Positions 36,822-46,407 of a DNA stretch of 64,000 nt are shown in pieces. Position 1 is the first letter of the stretch. Each line of letters begins with the position of its first letter. The stretch is from the NCBI RefSeq assembly GCF_026891095.1, contig NZ_JAPTNL010000002.1:372001-436000 (forward strand), read 5' to 3'. The translations under genes were made by a program, and so were the position numbers. The DNA comes from Roseovarius salincola. GTDB taxonomy: Bacteria; Pseudomonadota; Alphaproteobacteria; Rhodobacterales; Rhodobacteraceae. A model generated the notes under the pieces. That model searched no databases. It saw only the letters and a list, made by a program, of their open reading frames with translations, and was not told the origin of the DNA.

Positions 36822-37552
36822 GCCACGCGCTGCAATGGACGCGATCGCTGATTTTCGTGATCAACATCTATGTCATGATGGGTGTCATGGGGATCCTGTT
36901 CTTTCCCTGGGCCCTGGTCAGCCGCCGCGGTGCGCTGACTGCTTGCCAGAGCTGGTGCCGCTGGGTGCGCTGGAGCGCGCGCTGGATGGTGGGCCTGCGC
37001 ACCGAAGTGCGCGGCACGCCGCCGCGCGATGAGGTGCTGATCGCCGCCAAGCACCAGTCGTTCCTGGATATCATCCTGATTTTCGGTGCGCTTCCGGCGG
37101 GCAAGTTCATCATGAAGCGCGAACTGATGTGGGCGCCGGTGATCGGGCAATATGCGCTGCGGATCGGCTGTGTGCCGGTCGACCGGGGCAAGCGCAGCCA
37201 GGCAATCCGGAAGATGGTGACCGATGTGGCCAAGGGCCGTCAGGAGCCGGGGCAGCTGATCATCTATCCCCAGGGCACGCGCATCGCGCCCGGCGTCAAG
37301 GCGCCTTACAAGGTCGGCACCGGCGTTCTTTACCAGGAGCTGGGGCAGGACTGCGTGCCGGTGGCGGCGAATGTCGGTCTGTTCTGGCCGCGCAAGGGTA
37401 TCATGCGCAAGCCGGGGACGGCGGTGGTCGAATTCCTGCCGCGTCTTGAAAGCGGGCTGGAGCGCGAGGTCTTCATGGCGCGCTTGCAGGACGAGGTCGA
37501 GACGGGGTCCAACAGATTGATGCGGGAGGCCGGGTTTGATCCCGAAAATTGA
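36818..37552 (+). CDS. plsC: 1-acyl-sn-glycerol-3-phosphate acyltransferase, PlsC family
   Basis: A 244-residue membrane acyltransferase for phosphatidic acid synthesis. The catalytic HX4D motif is at 79-84 (AKHQSFLDIILIFG). The glycerol-3-phosphate-binding EGTR motif appears as YPQGTRIAPG, a common variant. There is an N-terminal helix (LIFVINIYVMMGVMGILFF). The start overlaps the ftsX stop (ATGA). The coupling to ftsEX links membrane lipid synthesis with division genes in position only. It overlaps the next gene by 17 bp. Confidence 0.9.
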   Translation: MSHALQWTRSLIFVINIYVMMGVMGILFFPWALVSRRGALTACQSWCRWVRWSARWMVGLRTEVRGTPPRDEVLIAAKHQSFLDIILIFGALPAGKFIMKRELMWAPVIGQYALRIGCVPVDRGKRSQAIRKMVTDVAKGRQEPGQLIIYPQGTRIAPGVKAPYKVGTGVLYQELGQDCVPVAANVGLFWPRKGIMRKPGTAVVEFLPRLESGLEREVFMARLQDEVETGSNRLMREAGFDPEN

Positions 37553-38150
37553 ATATATCGGCGATATCGCCACGCTGGAATCGCATTATGGCAAACCGGG
37601 CGCCGCCAGCCTGCGCAAGGTGGCGACGCAGCTGACGCCGCTTTACCGCAAGTGGATCGCGGCATCGCGCTATTGCATCATGTCCACCGTCGGCCCGGAG
37701 GGCACCGATGGCAGCCCGCGCGGCGAGGATGGGCCGGTGGTGAGTGAACTGGACAGCCGGACCTTGGCGATGCCCGATTGGCGCGGCAACAACAGATTGG
37801 ATTCATTGCGTAATATCGTGAGCGACGGGCGTGTGTCGCTGTTGTTCATGGTGCCCGGATCGGACACGGTGGTGCGCATCAACGGGCAGGCGCGGGTCAC
37901 GGCGGATGCGCAGCTGAGGGCCATGTTCAACCGTCAGGGCAAGCAGCCCGCAACGGTGATCGTGATCAAGATCGGCGAGATCTATTCCCAATGCGCGCGC
38001 GCCTCGATCCGTGCGGCGATCTGGGGGCGTGACGACAGCAGGGGCCTGCCGACGGTGGGTGAACTGCTGGCCGAGGCGAGCGGCGGCGAGGAGGGCGGCG
38101 CGCAATACGATGCCGAATGGCCCGAGCGCGCGATGAAGTCGCTTTGGTGA
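37536..38150 (+). CDS. pyridoxamine 5'-phosphate oxidase-family FMN protein (MSMEG_1061-type)
   Basis: A 204-residue split-barrel flavin-binding protein. WIAASRYCIMSTVGPEGTDGSPRG, LAMPDWRGNNRLDSLRNIVSD and LLFMVPGSDTVVRINGQARVT match the PPOX family group named after MSMEG_1061. Members bind FMN or F420 and act on unknown substrates. The start is a TTG at 37536, with GGGAGG six bases upstream, inside the end of plsC (17-bp overlap). The next ATG in frame would remove the N-terminal segment of the barrel. Confidence 0.8.
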   Translation: MIPKIEYIGDIATLESHYGKPGAASLRKVATQLTPLYRKWIAASRYCIMSTVGPEGTDGSPRGEDGPVVSELDSRTLAMPDWRGNNRLDSLRNIVSDGRVSLLFMVPGSDTVVRINGQARVTADAQLRAMFNRQGKQPATVIVIKIGEIYSQCARASIRAAIWGRDDSRGLPTVGELLAEASGGEEGGAQYDAEWPERAMKSLW

Positions 38151-38204
38151 CAGGCGCCGAACGCGGCGTGACTATCTTCACGCCGCATCGGATGCGACAG
38201 GAGA

Positions 38205-38678
38205 ATGACCGCGATGACCGCACCGGTGATATTCAGGCCCGCCCGCCGCGCCGACCTTGAGGCGATTGTCGGACTGATCGCGGATGATGGGATCGGGCGT
38301 GGTCGCGAAAGCGTCGATCACGGGGTCGAACCGGCATATCTTTCAGCCTTCGACGCCATCGAGCGCGATCCCAACCAGTTGATGGCGGTCGCGGAGGCCG
38401 ACGAGCAGGTCATCGGCTATATGCAGATCACCTTCATCCCCGGCCTGTCGCGCAAGGGCGCATGGCGCGGGCAGTTGGAAAGTGTGCGTATTGCGGCGCA
38501 TCTGCGCGGGCGCGGCATCGGCGCGCGGTTTTTCGGCTGGGCGATCGAGCAATGCCGCGCGCGCGGTTGCGGGCTGGTGCAGTTGACGACCGACAGGCAA
38601 AGGGGCGACGCGCTGCGCTTTTACGAGCGGCTTGGGTTCAGCGCGAGCCATCATGGCATGAAGCTGCAACTGATCTAG
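38205..38678 (+). CDS. GNAT family N-acetyltransferase
   Basis: A 157-residue acetyltransferase. The acetyl-CoA pyrophosphate loop is VRIAAHLRGRGIGARFFGWA, and LVQLTTDRQRGDALRFYERLGF follows as the C-terminal motif typical of small-molecule GNATs. The acceptor cannot be told from the sequence. AGGAGA sits four bases before the ATG. It is convergent with lpd, with 53 bp between. Confidence 0.88.
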   Translation: MTAMTAPVIFRPARRADLEAIVGLIADDGIGRGRESVDHGVEPAYLSAFDAIERDPNQLMAVAEADEQVIGYMQITFIPGLSRKGAWRGQLESVRIAAHLRGRGIGARFFGWAIEQCRARGCGLVQLTTDRQRGDALRFYERLGFSASHHGMKLQLI

Positions 38679-38731
38679 CCCGAGGCGCCCGAACCTTGCT
38701 TCGGACGCCCCGTATTCGATCCGTGCCGGTC

Positions 38732-40120
38732 CTAGCTGTGGATCGGGCCGTCGCCGCAGGCGAGCGCGGCTTCGCGCACCGCTTCGGAATAGGTGGGATG
38801 CGCATGGCAGGTCATCGCCAGATCCTCGGCGGCGGCGCCGAATTCCATCGCGACGCAGATTTCGTGGATCAGGTCGCCCGCCATCGGGCCGATGATATGC
38901 GCGCCGAGGATGCGGTCGGTTTCCTTGTCGGCGAGGATCTTGACGAAGCCGTCGCCCGCGAAATTCGCCTTGGCGCGGCCATTGCCCATGAATGAGAACT
39001 TGCCGACCTTGTAAGCGCGGCCCTCTGCCTTGAGCTGTTCCTCGGTCTTGCCCACGGCGGCAACCTCGGGATGGGTGTAGATCACGCCGGGGATGACATC
39101 GAAATTCACATGGCCATGCTTGCCGGCGATGATTTCGGCGGCGGCCATGCCTTCGTCTTCGGCCTTATGGGCGAGCATCGGCCCGGCGACCGCGTCGCCG
39201 ATGGCGTAGATACCCTCGATATTGGTATGCCAGCGGTCATCGATCACGATCTGGCCGCGATCCGAGAGCTTGAGCTTGAGCGCGTCGAGCCCCAGCCCGT
39301 CGGTGAAGGCCTGGCGCCCTGTGGCCACCAGCACGACATCGGCGTCGAGCGTGTGTTCGCTGTCGTCCTTGCGCAGCTTGTATTGCACCTTGGCCTTGGT
39401 CTTGAGCGTTTCGACCGATTGCACGGCGGCATTGAGGATGAAATCGAGCCCCTGTTTCTTGAGCAGGCGCTGGAACTGTTTTTGAACCTCGCCATCCATG
39501 CCGGGGGTGATGTGGTCGAGATATTCGACCACGGTCACTTCGGCGCCGAGGCGCGCATAGACCGAGCCCAGTTCCAGCCCGATCACGCCCGCACCGATCA
39601 CGACCATTTTCTTTGGCACCTTGGGCAGTTCCAGCGCGCCGGTGGAGGTGACGACGATCTTCTCGTCGACCTCGACGCCGGGCAGCGAGGAGGATTGCGA
39701 GCCGGTGGCGATGATGATGTTCTTGGCCTCGTGCACGTCGTCGCCGACCTTGACCTTGCCCGCCCCGGGGATCGAGCCCCAGCCCTTGAGCCAGTCGATC
39801 TTGTTCTTCTTGAACAGGAATTCGATTCCCTTGGTGTTCTGGGCGATCACGTCGTCCTTGTAGGCGAGCATCTGTTTCCAGTCGACCGAGGGCGCCTTGC
39901 CCTTGAGGCCCATCTTGGGAAAATTCTCCTGTGCCTCATGGAGTTGATGGGAGGCGTGCAGGAGCGCCTTGGAGGGGATGCAGCCCACGTTGAGGCAGGT
40001 GCCGCCAAGGGTTTCGCGCCCCTCGACGCAGGCGGTCTTGAGGCCAAGCTGCGCGCAGCGGATGGCGGCGACATAGCCGCCGGGGCCGGAGCCGATGACG
40101 ATGACATCGTAATTTGCCAT
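38732..40120 (-). CDS. lpd: dihydrolipoyl dehydrogenase (E3)
   Basis: A 462-residue FAD enzyme that reoxidises dihydrolipoamide in 2-oxoacid dehydrogenase complexes. FAD-binding GSGPGG is at 10-15; the redox cysteines are C42 and C47 in [17 protein letters not shown]; the NAD domain has [19 protein letters not shown]; the C-terminal interface has [16 protein letters not shown] with the active-site His. Position after sucAB marks it as the E3 for 2-oxoglutarate dehydrogenase. The third copy of the REP-like element lies just before its start. Confidence 0.96.
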   Translation of the reverse strand: MANYDVIVIGSGPGGYVAAIRCAQLGLKTACVEGRETLGGTCLNVGCIPSKALLHASHQLHEAQENFPKMGLKGKAPSVDWKQMLAYKDDVIAQNTKGIEFLFKKNKIDWLKGWGSIPGAGKVKVGDDVHEAKNIIIATGSQSSSLPGVEVDEKIVVTSTGALELPKVPKKMVVIGAGVIGLELGSVYARLGAEVTVVEYLDHITPGMDGEVQKQFQRLLKKQGLDFILNAAVQSVETLKTKAKVQYKLRKDDSEHTLDADVVLVATGRQAFTDGLGLDALKLKLSDRGQIVIDDRWHTNIEGIYAIGDAVAGPMLAHKAEDEGMAAAEIIAGKHGHVNFDVIPGVIYTHPEVAAVGKTEEQLKAEGRAYKVGKFSFMGNGRAKANFAGDGFVKILADKETDRILGAHIIGPMAGDLIHEICVAMEFGAAAEDLAMTCHAHPTYSEAVREAALACGDGPIHS

Positions 40121-40149
40121 GGGTCAGTGTCCTTTCGTGAATGGGGGAA

Positions 40150-40210
40150 GGGGGCGCTGCCCCCGTCGCCGTGCCGGCGACTCCCCCGGGATATTTGACA
40201 ACAGAAGAAG
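40150..40210 (-). repeat. REP-like intergenic element, copy 3 (inverted)
   Basis: On the plus strand: GGGGGC-GCT-GCCCCC (40150-40164), GTCGCCG-TGC-CGGCGAC (40165-40181), then TCCCCCGGGATATTTGACAA and CAGAAGAAG. It is the reverse complement of the layout at 13601-13662 and 2786-2852. It lies between the MAPEG gene and lpd, which are on the same strand. Confidence 0.7.
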
Positions 40211-40212
40211 CA

Positions 40213-40608
40213 TCAGACAAGCGCCGCCAGCAGCATGAGCGTCGTTGCAACGAAGCCGATGGCCCAGATGAGAGAGCGCCAGGGCCGAAGGCCGAGGTAA
40301 TAGGCGGGGATGTAAAGCACGCGCGCGCCCAGATAGGTGAAGGCGAGGGCGGTGGTGAAGCTGCTGGACTGGCCGGTGAGGGAGATCACCGCGCAGGCGA
40401 TGGTGAAGAGGATCAACCCCTCGAAGTGATTGTTCAGGGCGCGGCCAAGACGGGCGGTGCCGTCGGACATCTGACGGGAGGGCTCGCGATCGCGCGCGGC
40501 CATGGTGTAGCCCGGCCCCAGTTCGAGATTCGCCGGCACCGCGTAGAGGCCGTATTGCACCACCTGGAGCAGGGCTGCGAGGGTGAGGGCGGTGAGTTCG
40601 GGGGTCAT
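40213..40608 (-). CDS. MAPEG-family membrane protein
   Basis: A 131-residue protein with four hydrophobic segments. The signature fits the MAPEG family: GRALNNHFEGLILFTIACAVI, then ALAFTYLGARVLYIPAYYLGL. Eukaryotic members act in eicosanoid and glutathione metabolism; bacterial members are mostly of unknown function. It sits between sucB and lpd on the same strand, a placement with no known metabolic logic. Tandem hairpins and a REP-like element flank it. Confidence 0.85.
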   Translation of the reverse strand: MTPELTALTLAALLQVVQYGLYAVPANLELGPGYTMAARDREPSRQMSDGTARLGRALNNHFEGLILFTIACAVISLTGQSSSFTTALAFTYLGARVLYIPAYYLGLRPWRSLIWAIGFVATTLMLLAALV

Positions 40609-40641
40609 TGGCGGTGCGGTCCATTGCGCGGGGTGTATGTG

Positions 40642-40689
40642 GGGCGGGGTGAACCCCGCCCTACAGCGGGCCGGGGTTTACCCCGGCCC
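40642..40689. repeat. two tandem perfect hairpins between sucB and the MAPEG gene
   Basis: GGGCGGGGT-GA-ACCCCGCCC (40642-40661) and GGGCCGGGGT-TT-ACCCCGGCCC (40668-40689). On the minus strand they start 4 bp after the sucB stop. Without a T-run they probably stabilise the sucAB end of the transcript or limit readthrough into the MAPEG-lpd part. Confidence 0.55.
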
Positions 40690-40692
40690 CGG

Positions 40693-42243
40693 TTACAGAT
40701 CCATCAGCAGGCGGCGGGGGTCTTCGAGTGCGTCCTTGACACGCACGAGGAAGGTCACGGCGCCCTTGCCGTCGACGATGCGGTGGTCGTAGCTGAGTGC
40801 CAGATACATCATCGGGCGGGCGACGATCTCGCCGTTCACGACCATCGGGCGCTGCTGGATCTTGTGCATCCCGAGGATCCCCGATTGCGGGGGGTTGAGG
40901 ATCGGCGAGGACATCAGCGAGCCATAGACCCCGCCATTCGAGATGGTGAAGGTGCCGCCCTGCATTTCGGCCATCGAGAGCTTGCCGTCGCGGGCGCGGG
41001 CGCCTTTCTCGGCGATGGCTTTCTCGATCGCGGCAAAGCCCATGGAATCGGCGTCGCGGATCACCGGCACGACAAGCCCGGTGGGGGTACCGGTGGCGAT
41101 GCCCATATGGACGAAGTTCTTGTAGACGATGTCGGTGCCGTCGATTTCGGCGTTGACCTCGGGGACCTCCTTGAGGGCGTGGCAGCAGGCCTTGTTGAAG
41201 AAGGACATGAAGCCGAGCTTGACGCCGTGTTTCTTGAGGAACTCGTCCTTGTATTCGTTGCGCAGGTCCATGACCGCGCCCATGTCCACCTCGTTATAGG
41301 TGGTGAGCATGGCGGCGGTGTTCTGGCTGTCCTTGAGGCGGCGCGCGATGGTCTGGCGCAGACGGGTCATCTTGACCCGTTCCTCGCGGGTTGCGTCCTC
41401 GGCGCTGACGGGGGCGCGCGGCGATGATGGCGCGGGCTGTTCCGAGCTGGCGGCGGTGGCGGATGCGGCGGCGGCGGTGGCGCGGGTCACGTCCTCTTTC
41501 ATGACCCGGCCATCGCGGCCCGAGCCCTGCACCTGATCGGGTGAGAGGCCTTTTTCGGCCATTGCCTTCCTGGCGGAGGGCGCGTTTTCGACATCCTTGC
41601 CCGAGGCCGCGCCCGAGGATGCAGCGGCGGCGGGGGCGTCATCGGATCTGGCGGCGGGCGCGGCGCCTTCGCCCGAGGTCATGACGGCAAGCTTGCCGCC
41701 CGCCTGAACCGTGTCGCCTTCGGCGGCGAGGATCTCGCCGATCGTGCCGGCGGCCGGGGCGGGCACCTCGACCGAGACCTTGTCGGTTTCCAGCTCGCAG
41801 AGCATTTCGTCCTGGGCGACGGTGTCGCCCACCTGCTTGAACCAGGTCGAGACCGTGGCCTCGGAGACGGATTCGCCAAGCGTGGGCACCATCACGTCGA
41901 TGCTTTCGCCCGAGGGCGCGCTTTCGGCGGAGCCGGACCCGGCGGCGGCGCTGTCGCCGTCATCCTTGGCCCTGGCCTTGTCCTTGGGCGCGGGGGCGGT
42001 GCCTTCGCCTTCGGAGATGGTGGCGAGCAGGGCATCGACGCCCACGGTCTCGCCCTCGGCGGCGACGATCTCGCCCAGGGTGCCGGCGGCGGGTGCGGGA
42101 ACCTCGACGGTGACCTTGTCGGTTTCCAGCTCGCAGAGCATTTCATCCTGCGCCACGGAGTCGCCGGGTTTCTTGAACCAGGTGGCGACGGTGGCCTCGG
42201 ACACGGATTCGCCGAGCGTGGGGACGCGAACTTCTGTGGTCAT
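40693..42243 (-). CDS. sucB: 2-oxoglutarate dehydrogenase E2, dihydrolipoyllysine succinyltransferase
   Basis: A 516-residue E2. There are two lipoyl domains: residues 2-80 with lipoyl Lys43 and about 114-190 with Lys155, both in [17 protein letters not shown]. Acidic/Ala-rich linkers follow each. The E3/E1-binding domain (about 215-255, [27 protein letters not shown]) leads to the catalytic domain with [18 protein letters not shown]. coli SucB has one lipoyl domain. It moves the succinyl group to CoA. It lies three bases after sucA. Confidence 0.95.
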   Translation of the reverse strand: MTTEVRVPTLGESVSEATVATWFKKPGDSVAQDEMLCELETDKVTVEVPAPAAGTLGEIVAAEGETVGVDALLATISEGEGTAPAPKDKARAKDDGDSAAAGSGSAESAPSGESIDVMVPTLGESVSEATVSTWFKQVGDTVAQDEMLCELETDKVSVEVPAPAAGTIGEILAAEGDTVQAGGKLAVMTSGEGAAPAARSDDAPAAAASSGAASGKDVENAPSARKAMAEKGLSPDQVQGSGRDGRVMKEDVTRATAAAASATAASSEQPAPSSPRAPVSAEDATREERVKMTRLRQTIARRLKDSQNTAAMLTTYNEVDMGAVMDLRNEYKDEFLKKHGVKLGFMSFFNKACCHALKEVPEVNAEIDGTDIVYKNFVHMGIATGTPTGLVVPVIRDADSMGFAAIEKAIAEKGARARDGKLSMAEMQGGTFTISNGGVYGSLMSSPILNPPQSGILGMHKIQQRPMVVNGEIVARPMMYLALSYDHRIVDGKGAVTFLVRVKDALEDPRRLLMDL

Positions 42244-42246
42244 GCG

Positions 42247-45207
42247 TTATTTCCCTTCGATGGTCAGCGCGGCATCGACCAGCGCCTCTTGTTGTGCCTT
42301 GTGTTGAGAAGCCAGGCCCGTGGCAGGCGAGGCGGCGGCCGCACGGCCGGCATAGGTGGGGCGGGTGTGCCTGGCGTCAATGCGTTGCAGCACCCATTCG
42401 ATATTGGGTTCGATGAAGGGCCATGCGCCCTGGTTCTTGGGCTCTTCCTGACACCAGATCATATCGGCCTGCTTGAATCGCTCCAGTTCCTTGACCATCG
42501 ACATGGCGGGGAAGGGGTAATACTGCTCGATCCGCATCAGGTAGATATCGTCGATGCCGCGCTTGTCGCGTTCTTCCAGCAGGTCAAAATAGACCTTGCC
42601 CGAACACATCACCACGCGGCGGATCTTGTCATCGGGTTTCAGCCTGGTGTCGGAATTGCCGTATTGCGCATCGTCCCAGAGCACACGGTGGAAGCTGGAA
42701 CCGCTGGTGAAATCCTCGGCCCTGGAGATCGCCAATTTGTGACGCAGGAGCGATTTCGGGGTCATCATGATCAGCGGCTTGCGGTAGGTACGGTGCAGCT
42801 GCCGGCGCAGAATGTGGAAATAGTTGGCCGGGGTGGTGCAGTTGGCCACGATCCAGTTGTCGCCCCCGCACATGGTCAGGAAACGTTCGAGCCGCGCCGA
42901 GGAGTGTTCCGGCCCCTGGCCTTCGTAGCCATGCGGCAGCAGGCAGACGAGGCCCGACATGCGCAGCCACTTGGATTCACCCGAGCTGATGAACTGGTCG
43001 AACATGATCTGCGCGCCGTTGGCGAAATCGCCGAACTGCGCCTCCCAGAGGGTCAGGGCGTTGGGTTCGGCGAGGCTGTAGCCATATTCGAACCCCAGCA
43101 CCGCGTATTCCGAAAGCATGGAGTCGATCACTTCGTAGCGGGCCTGACCCTCGCGGATGTGATTGAGTGGGTAATACCGTTCTTCTGTCTCTTGGTTGAT
43201 CAGGGCTGAGTGACGCTGGCTGAACGTGCCGCGCGCGCTGTCCTGACCCGAGAGGCGCACCGGGTAGCCTTCAAGCTGAAGAGAGCCGAAGGCAAGCGCC
43301 TCGGCGGTGGCCCAGTCGAAGCCCTCGCCGGAGTCGAACATCTTCTTCTTGGACTCGAGCAGGCGGCCAACCGTCTTGTGCAGCGGAAAGCCATCGGGCG
43401 CGGTGGTGAGCGCCTTGCCGATCTCTTCGAAGGTTTCGGGCGCGATGGCGGTTTCGCCGCGCTGGTAATCCTCGTCCTTGCGGTCGAGATGGGACCATTT
43501 GCCATCCAGCCAGTCGGCCTTGTTGGGGCGGTACTCCTTGCCGGCCTCGAACTCGTCGGCGAGATAGGACTGGAAGGCGGCCTTCATGTCCTCGATCTCG
43601 CCTTCGGGGATCAGGCCGTCGGCGACAAGGCGTTCGGTGTAAAGGCTGAGCGTGGTCTTGTGTTTCTTGATCTCGTTGTACATCACCGGATTGGTGAACA
43701 TGGGCTCGTCGCCCTCGTTATGGCCGAAGCGGCGATAACAGATGATGTCGATTACCACGTCCTTCTGGAACTTCTGACGGAATTCCGTGGCGACCTTGGC
43801 GGCGTGGACAACGGCCTCGGGGTCGTCGCCATTGACGTGGAAAATGGGCGCCTCGACCATCAGCGCGATGTCGGTCGGATAAGGCGACGAGCGCGAGAAA
43901 TGCGGCGAGGTGGTAAAGCCGATCTGGTTGTTCACGACAATATGCATGGTGCCGCCGGTCTTGTGTCCCTTGAGGCCCGAGAGACCGAAGCATTCGGCCA
44001 CGACGCCCTGACCGGCGAAGGCCGCGTCGCCATGCAGCAGAATGGGCAGGACGCTGGTGCGTTCGCTGTCGCTCAACTGATCCTGCTTGGCGCGCACCTT
44101 GCCCAGAACAACGGGGTTCACCGCCTCGAGATGCGAGGGGTTGGCTGTCAGCGACAGGTGGACCTTGTTGCCGTCGAATTCGCGGTCGGACGACGCGCCG
44201 AGATGGTATTTCACGTCGCCCGAGCCGTCCACGTCCTCGGGTTTGAAGCTGCCGCCCTGGAACTCGTTGAAGATCGCGCGGTAGGGTTTGCCCATCACGT
44301 TGGCCAGCACGCTGAGGCGGCCCCGGTGCGGCATGCCGATGACGATTTCCTTGACCCCGAGGCTGCCGCCGCGCTTGATGATCTGTTCCATCGCGGGGAT
44401 CAGGCTTTCGCCGCCATCGAGGCCGAAGCGCTTGGTCCCCATGTATTTGACATGCAGGTACTTCTCGAACCCTTCGGCTTCGACCAGCTTGTTGAGGATC
44501 GCCTTGCGGCCCCGGCGCGTGAAGGAGATTTCCTTGTTGTAGCCTTCGATCCGCTCTTTCAGCCAGGCGGCCTGTTCGGGATCGGAAATATGCATGTATT
44601 GCAGGGCGAAGGTGCCGCAATAGGTGCGTTTGACGATCTCGAGGATCTCGCGGATCGAGGCGACCTGAAGGCCCAGGACGTTGTCGATGAAGATCGGGCG
44701 ATCCATGTCGGATTCGGTGAAACCGTAGGATTTCGGGTCAAGCTCGGGGCGATAGCCATGATCGCGCAGGCCCAGGGGGTCGAGCTGCGCGATCAGGTGG
44801 CCGCGGATGCGGTAGGCGCGGATCAGCATCAGTGCGCGCACGGAATCGAGCACCGCGCGCTTGACTGATTCATCCGAGATTTCGACGCCCTTGTCGGCGG
44901 CCTTCTGGCGAATCTTCTCGCCTGCCTTGGCGGTTTCGATTTCGGGGGGCCATTCGCCGGTGAGGGCGCTGGTCAGGTCGTCGCTGGGCATGGGCGGCCA
45001 GTCGGCGCGTGCCCATGAGGGGCCTGCGGCCTCCTTGCGCACGTCGCTGTCGCCATCGCCAAGCTGCGAAAAGAACGCCTGCCAGGCCTCGTCAACGGCG
45101 TTGGGGTCGTTGGCGTAGCGCGCATAGAGCTGTTCGAGATATTCGGCATTGTGCCCCTGCATGAAGGAGGAGGCATGGAACTGGTCGTTGGGGCTTTGTT
45201 CTGTCAT
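42247..45207 (-). CDS. sucA: 2-oxoglutarate dehydrogenase E1
   Basis: A 986-residue thiamine diphosphate enzyme. SSFMQGHNAEYLEQLYARY starts the protein, IGMPHRGRLSVLANVMGKPY and HGDAAFAGQGVVAECFGLS form the ThDP site, and CLLPHGYEGQGPEHSSARLERFL is the E1 signature. It decarboxylates 2-oxoglutarate and succinylates lipoyl-SucB. I chose the ATG at 45207, since GGAG lies seven bases upstream; for the ATG at 45213 the spacing is only two. A 42-codon open frame ends across that first ATG. Confidence 0.95.
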   Translation of the reverse strand: MTEQSPNDQFHASSFMQGHNAEYLEQLYARYANDPNAVDEAWQAFFSQLGDGDSDVRKEAAGPSWARADWPPMPSDDLTSALTGEWPPEIETAKAGEKIRQKAADKGVEISDESVKRAVLDSVRALMLIRAYRIRGHLIAQLDPLGLRDHGYRPELDPKSYGFTESDMDRPIFIDNVLGLQVASIREILEIVKRTYCGTFALQYMHISDPEQAAWLKERIEGYNKEISFTRRGRKAILNKLVEAEGFEKYLHVKYMGTKRFGLDGGESLIPAMEQIIKRGGSLGVKEIVIGMPHRGRLSVLANVMGKPYRAIFNEFQGGSFKPEDVDGSGDVKYHLGASSDREFDGNKVHLSLTANPSHLEAVNPVVLGKVRAKQDQLSDSERTSVLPILLHGDAAFAGQGVVAECFGLSGLKGHKTGGTMHIVVNNQIGFTTSPHFSRSSPYPTDIALMVEAPIFHVNGDDPEAVVHAAKVATEFRQKFQKDVVIDIICYRRFGHNEGDEPMFTNPVMYNEIKKHKTTLSLYTERLVADGLIPEGEIEDMKAAFQSYLADEFEAGKEYRPNKADWLDGKWSHLDRKDEDYQRGETAIAPETFEEIGKALTTAPDGFPLHKTVGRLLESKKKMFDSGEGFDWATAEALAFGSLQLEGYPVRLSGQDSARGTFSQRHSALINQETEERYYPLNHIREGQARYEVIDSMLSEYAVLGFEYGYSLAEPNALTLWEAQFGDFANGAQIMFDQFISSGESKWLRMSGLVCLLPHGYEGQGPEHSSARLERFLTMCGGDNWIVANCTTPANYFHILRRQLHRTYRKPLIMMTPKSLLRHKLAISRAEDFTSGSSFHRVLWDDAQYGNSDTRLKPDDKIRRVVMCSGKVYFDLLEERDKRGIDDIYLMRIEQYYPFPAMSMVKELERFKQADMIWCQEEPKNQGAWPFIEPNIEWVLQRIDARHTRPTYAGRAAAASPATGLASQHKAQQEALVDAALTIEGK

Positions 45208-45209
45208 GT

Positions 45210-45338
45210 TCATTCTCCGCGCGGGGTGGCGTGCTCCGTCATTTGGACAATTCCGATGTCACCAGCGTCCGGGCCGTGTCCGGGGCGCGGCATGGCGAGC
45301 GCGGCGCGGGTAAAGGCCGTTCTTGGTTGATCCGTCAT
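45210..45338 (-). CDS. possible 42-residue leader ORF upstream of sucA
   Basis: A short frame starting at the ATG at 45338, preceded by AAAGGACG six bases upstream, and ending with TGA at 45210-45212, across the upstream sucA ATG and three bases before the chosen one. It encodes a protein rich in Ala, Pro and Arg with no motif or signal. Its position could couple it to sucA translation. It may equally be chance in G+C-rich DNA; I know no family for it. Confidence 0.3.
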   Translation of the reverse strand: MTDQPRTAFTRAALAMPRPGHGPDAGDIGIVQMTEHATPRGE

Positions 45339-45429
45339 CGCGCGTCCTTTCCGAGCTGGCTGGTGAAGCAGCAGGAGGGAAACCCGGATTGTCGCTCAGG
45401 TGTCCGTCATGATGCTTCGCCGGGCGAAA

Positions 45430-45454
45430 GGGTGGGCGGTGATGCCGCCCACCC
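45430..45454 (-). terminator. hairpin after sucD, possible attenuator
   Basis: GGGTGGGCGG, 5-base loop, CCGCCCACCC; on the minus strand it starts 9 bp after the sucD stop and is followed by TTTCG. Ten perfect pairs with a short T-run suit partial termination between sucCD and sucAB. Confidence 0.55.
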
Positions 45455-45463
45455 CGGTGATAG

Positions 45464-46348
45464 TCAGCCCTTGATCGCGGCCAGAACGGCCTCGCCCAGG
45501 GTCGCGGGGCTGTCGGCGACGGTGATCCCGGCGGATTTCATCGCCTCGATCTTGTCGTCGGCGCCGCCCTTGCCGCCGGCGACGATGGCGCCCGCATGGC
45601 CCATGCGGCGGCCCGGAGGTGCGGTGCGTCCGGCGATGAAGCCAGCGGTGGGTTTCCAGCGGCCCTTCTTGCGTTCGGAGGCGAGGAACTCGGCGGCGTC
45701 TTCCTCGGCGGAGCCGCCGATTTCGCCGATCATGATGATCGCCTCGGTCTCGTCATCGGCAAGGAACCATTCCAGCACGTCGATATGTTCGGTCCCCTTG
45801 ATCGGGTCGCCGCCGATGCCGACGCAGGTGGACTGGCCAAGGCCCACATCGGTGGTCTGCTTGACCGCCTCGTAGGTGAGCGTGCCCGAGCGCGACACGA
45901 CGCCGACCTTGCCACGCTTGTGGATATGGCCGGGCATGATGCCGATCTTGCAGGCGTCGGGCGTGATGACGCCGGGGCAGTTGGGGCCGATCAATGTTGA
46001 GTTCGAGGTTTCCAGCGCGCGCTTGACGCGCATCATGTCCAGAACCGGGATGCCTTCGGTGATGCACACGATCACGTCCATCTCGGCGTCGATCGCCTCG
46101 AGGATCGAGTCGGCGGCGAAGGGCGGCGGGACATAGATCACCGACGCGTTCGCGTCCGTCTGGTGCCTGGCCTCGTGGACCGAGTTGAAGACCGGCAGGT
46201 CAAGATGCGTCTGGCCGCCCTTGCCGGGGGTCACGCCGCCGACCATCCTGGTGCCATAGGCGATCGCCTGTTCGGTGTGGAAAGTGCCCTGCGAGCCGGT
46301 GAGGCCCTGACAGATCACCTTGGTGTTTTCGTCGATGAGGACTGCCAT
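45464..46348 (-). CDS. sucD: succinyl-CoA synthetase alpha subunit
   Basis: A 294-residue subunit. The CoA-binding Rossmann domain starts with [47 protein letters not shown] follows. The phosphohistidine is in the C-terminal part at [17 protein letters not shown]. With SucC it converts succinyl-CoA to succinate with ATP or GTP formation. It lies 59 bp after sucC. Confidence 0.97.
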   Translation of the reverse strand: MAVLIDENTKVICQGLTGSQGTFHTEQAIAYGTRMVGGVTPGKGGQTHLDLPVFNSVHEARHQTDANASVIYVPPPFAADSILEAIDAEMDVIVCITEGIPVLDMMRVKRALETSNSTLIGPNCPGVITPDACKIGIMPGHIHKRGKVGVVSRSGTLTYEAVKQTTDVGLGQSTCVGIGGDPIKGTEHIDVLEWFLADDETEAIIMIGEIGGSAEEDAAEFLASERKKGRWKPTAGFIAGRTAPPGRRMGHAGAIVAGGKGGADDKIEAMKSAGITVADSPATLGEAVLAAIKG

Positions 46349-46407
46349 CTTGGCGTTCTCCTTTGGAAATTCCGGGAAAGGCGCGCAGCGGTTGCGCGCC
46401 CTGGGGG

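Noticed and set aside
43210..44868. 552-codon open frame on the plus strand opposite sucA
   Set aside because: Antisense shadow of a G+C-rich gene; no motif, and sucA on the other strand is certain.
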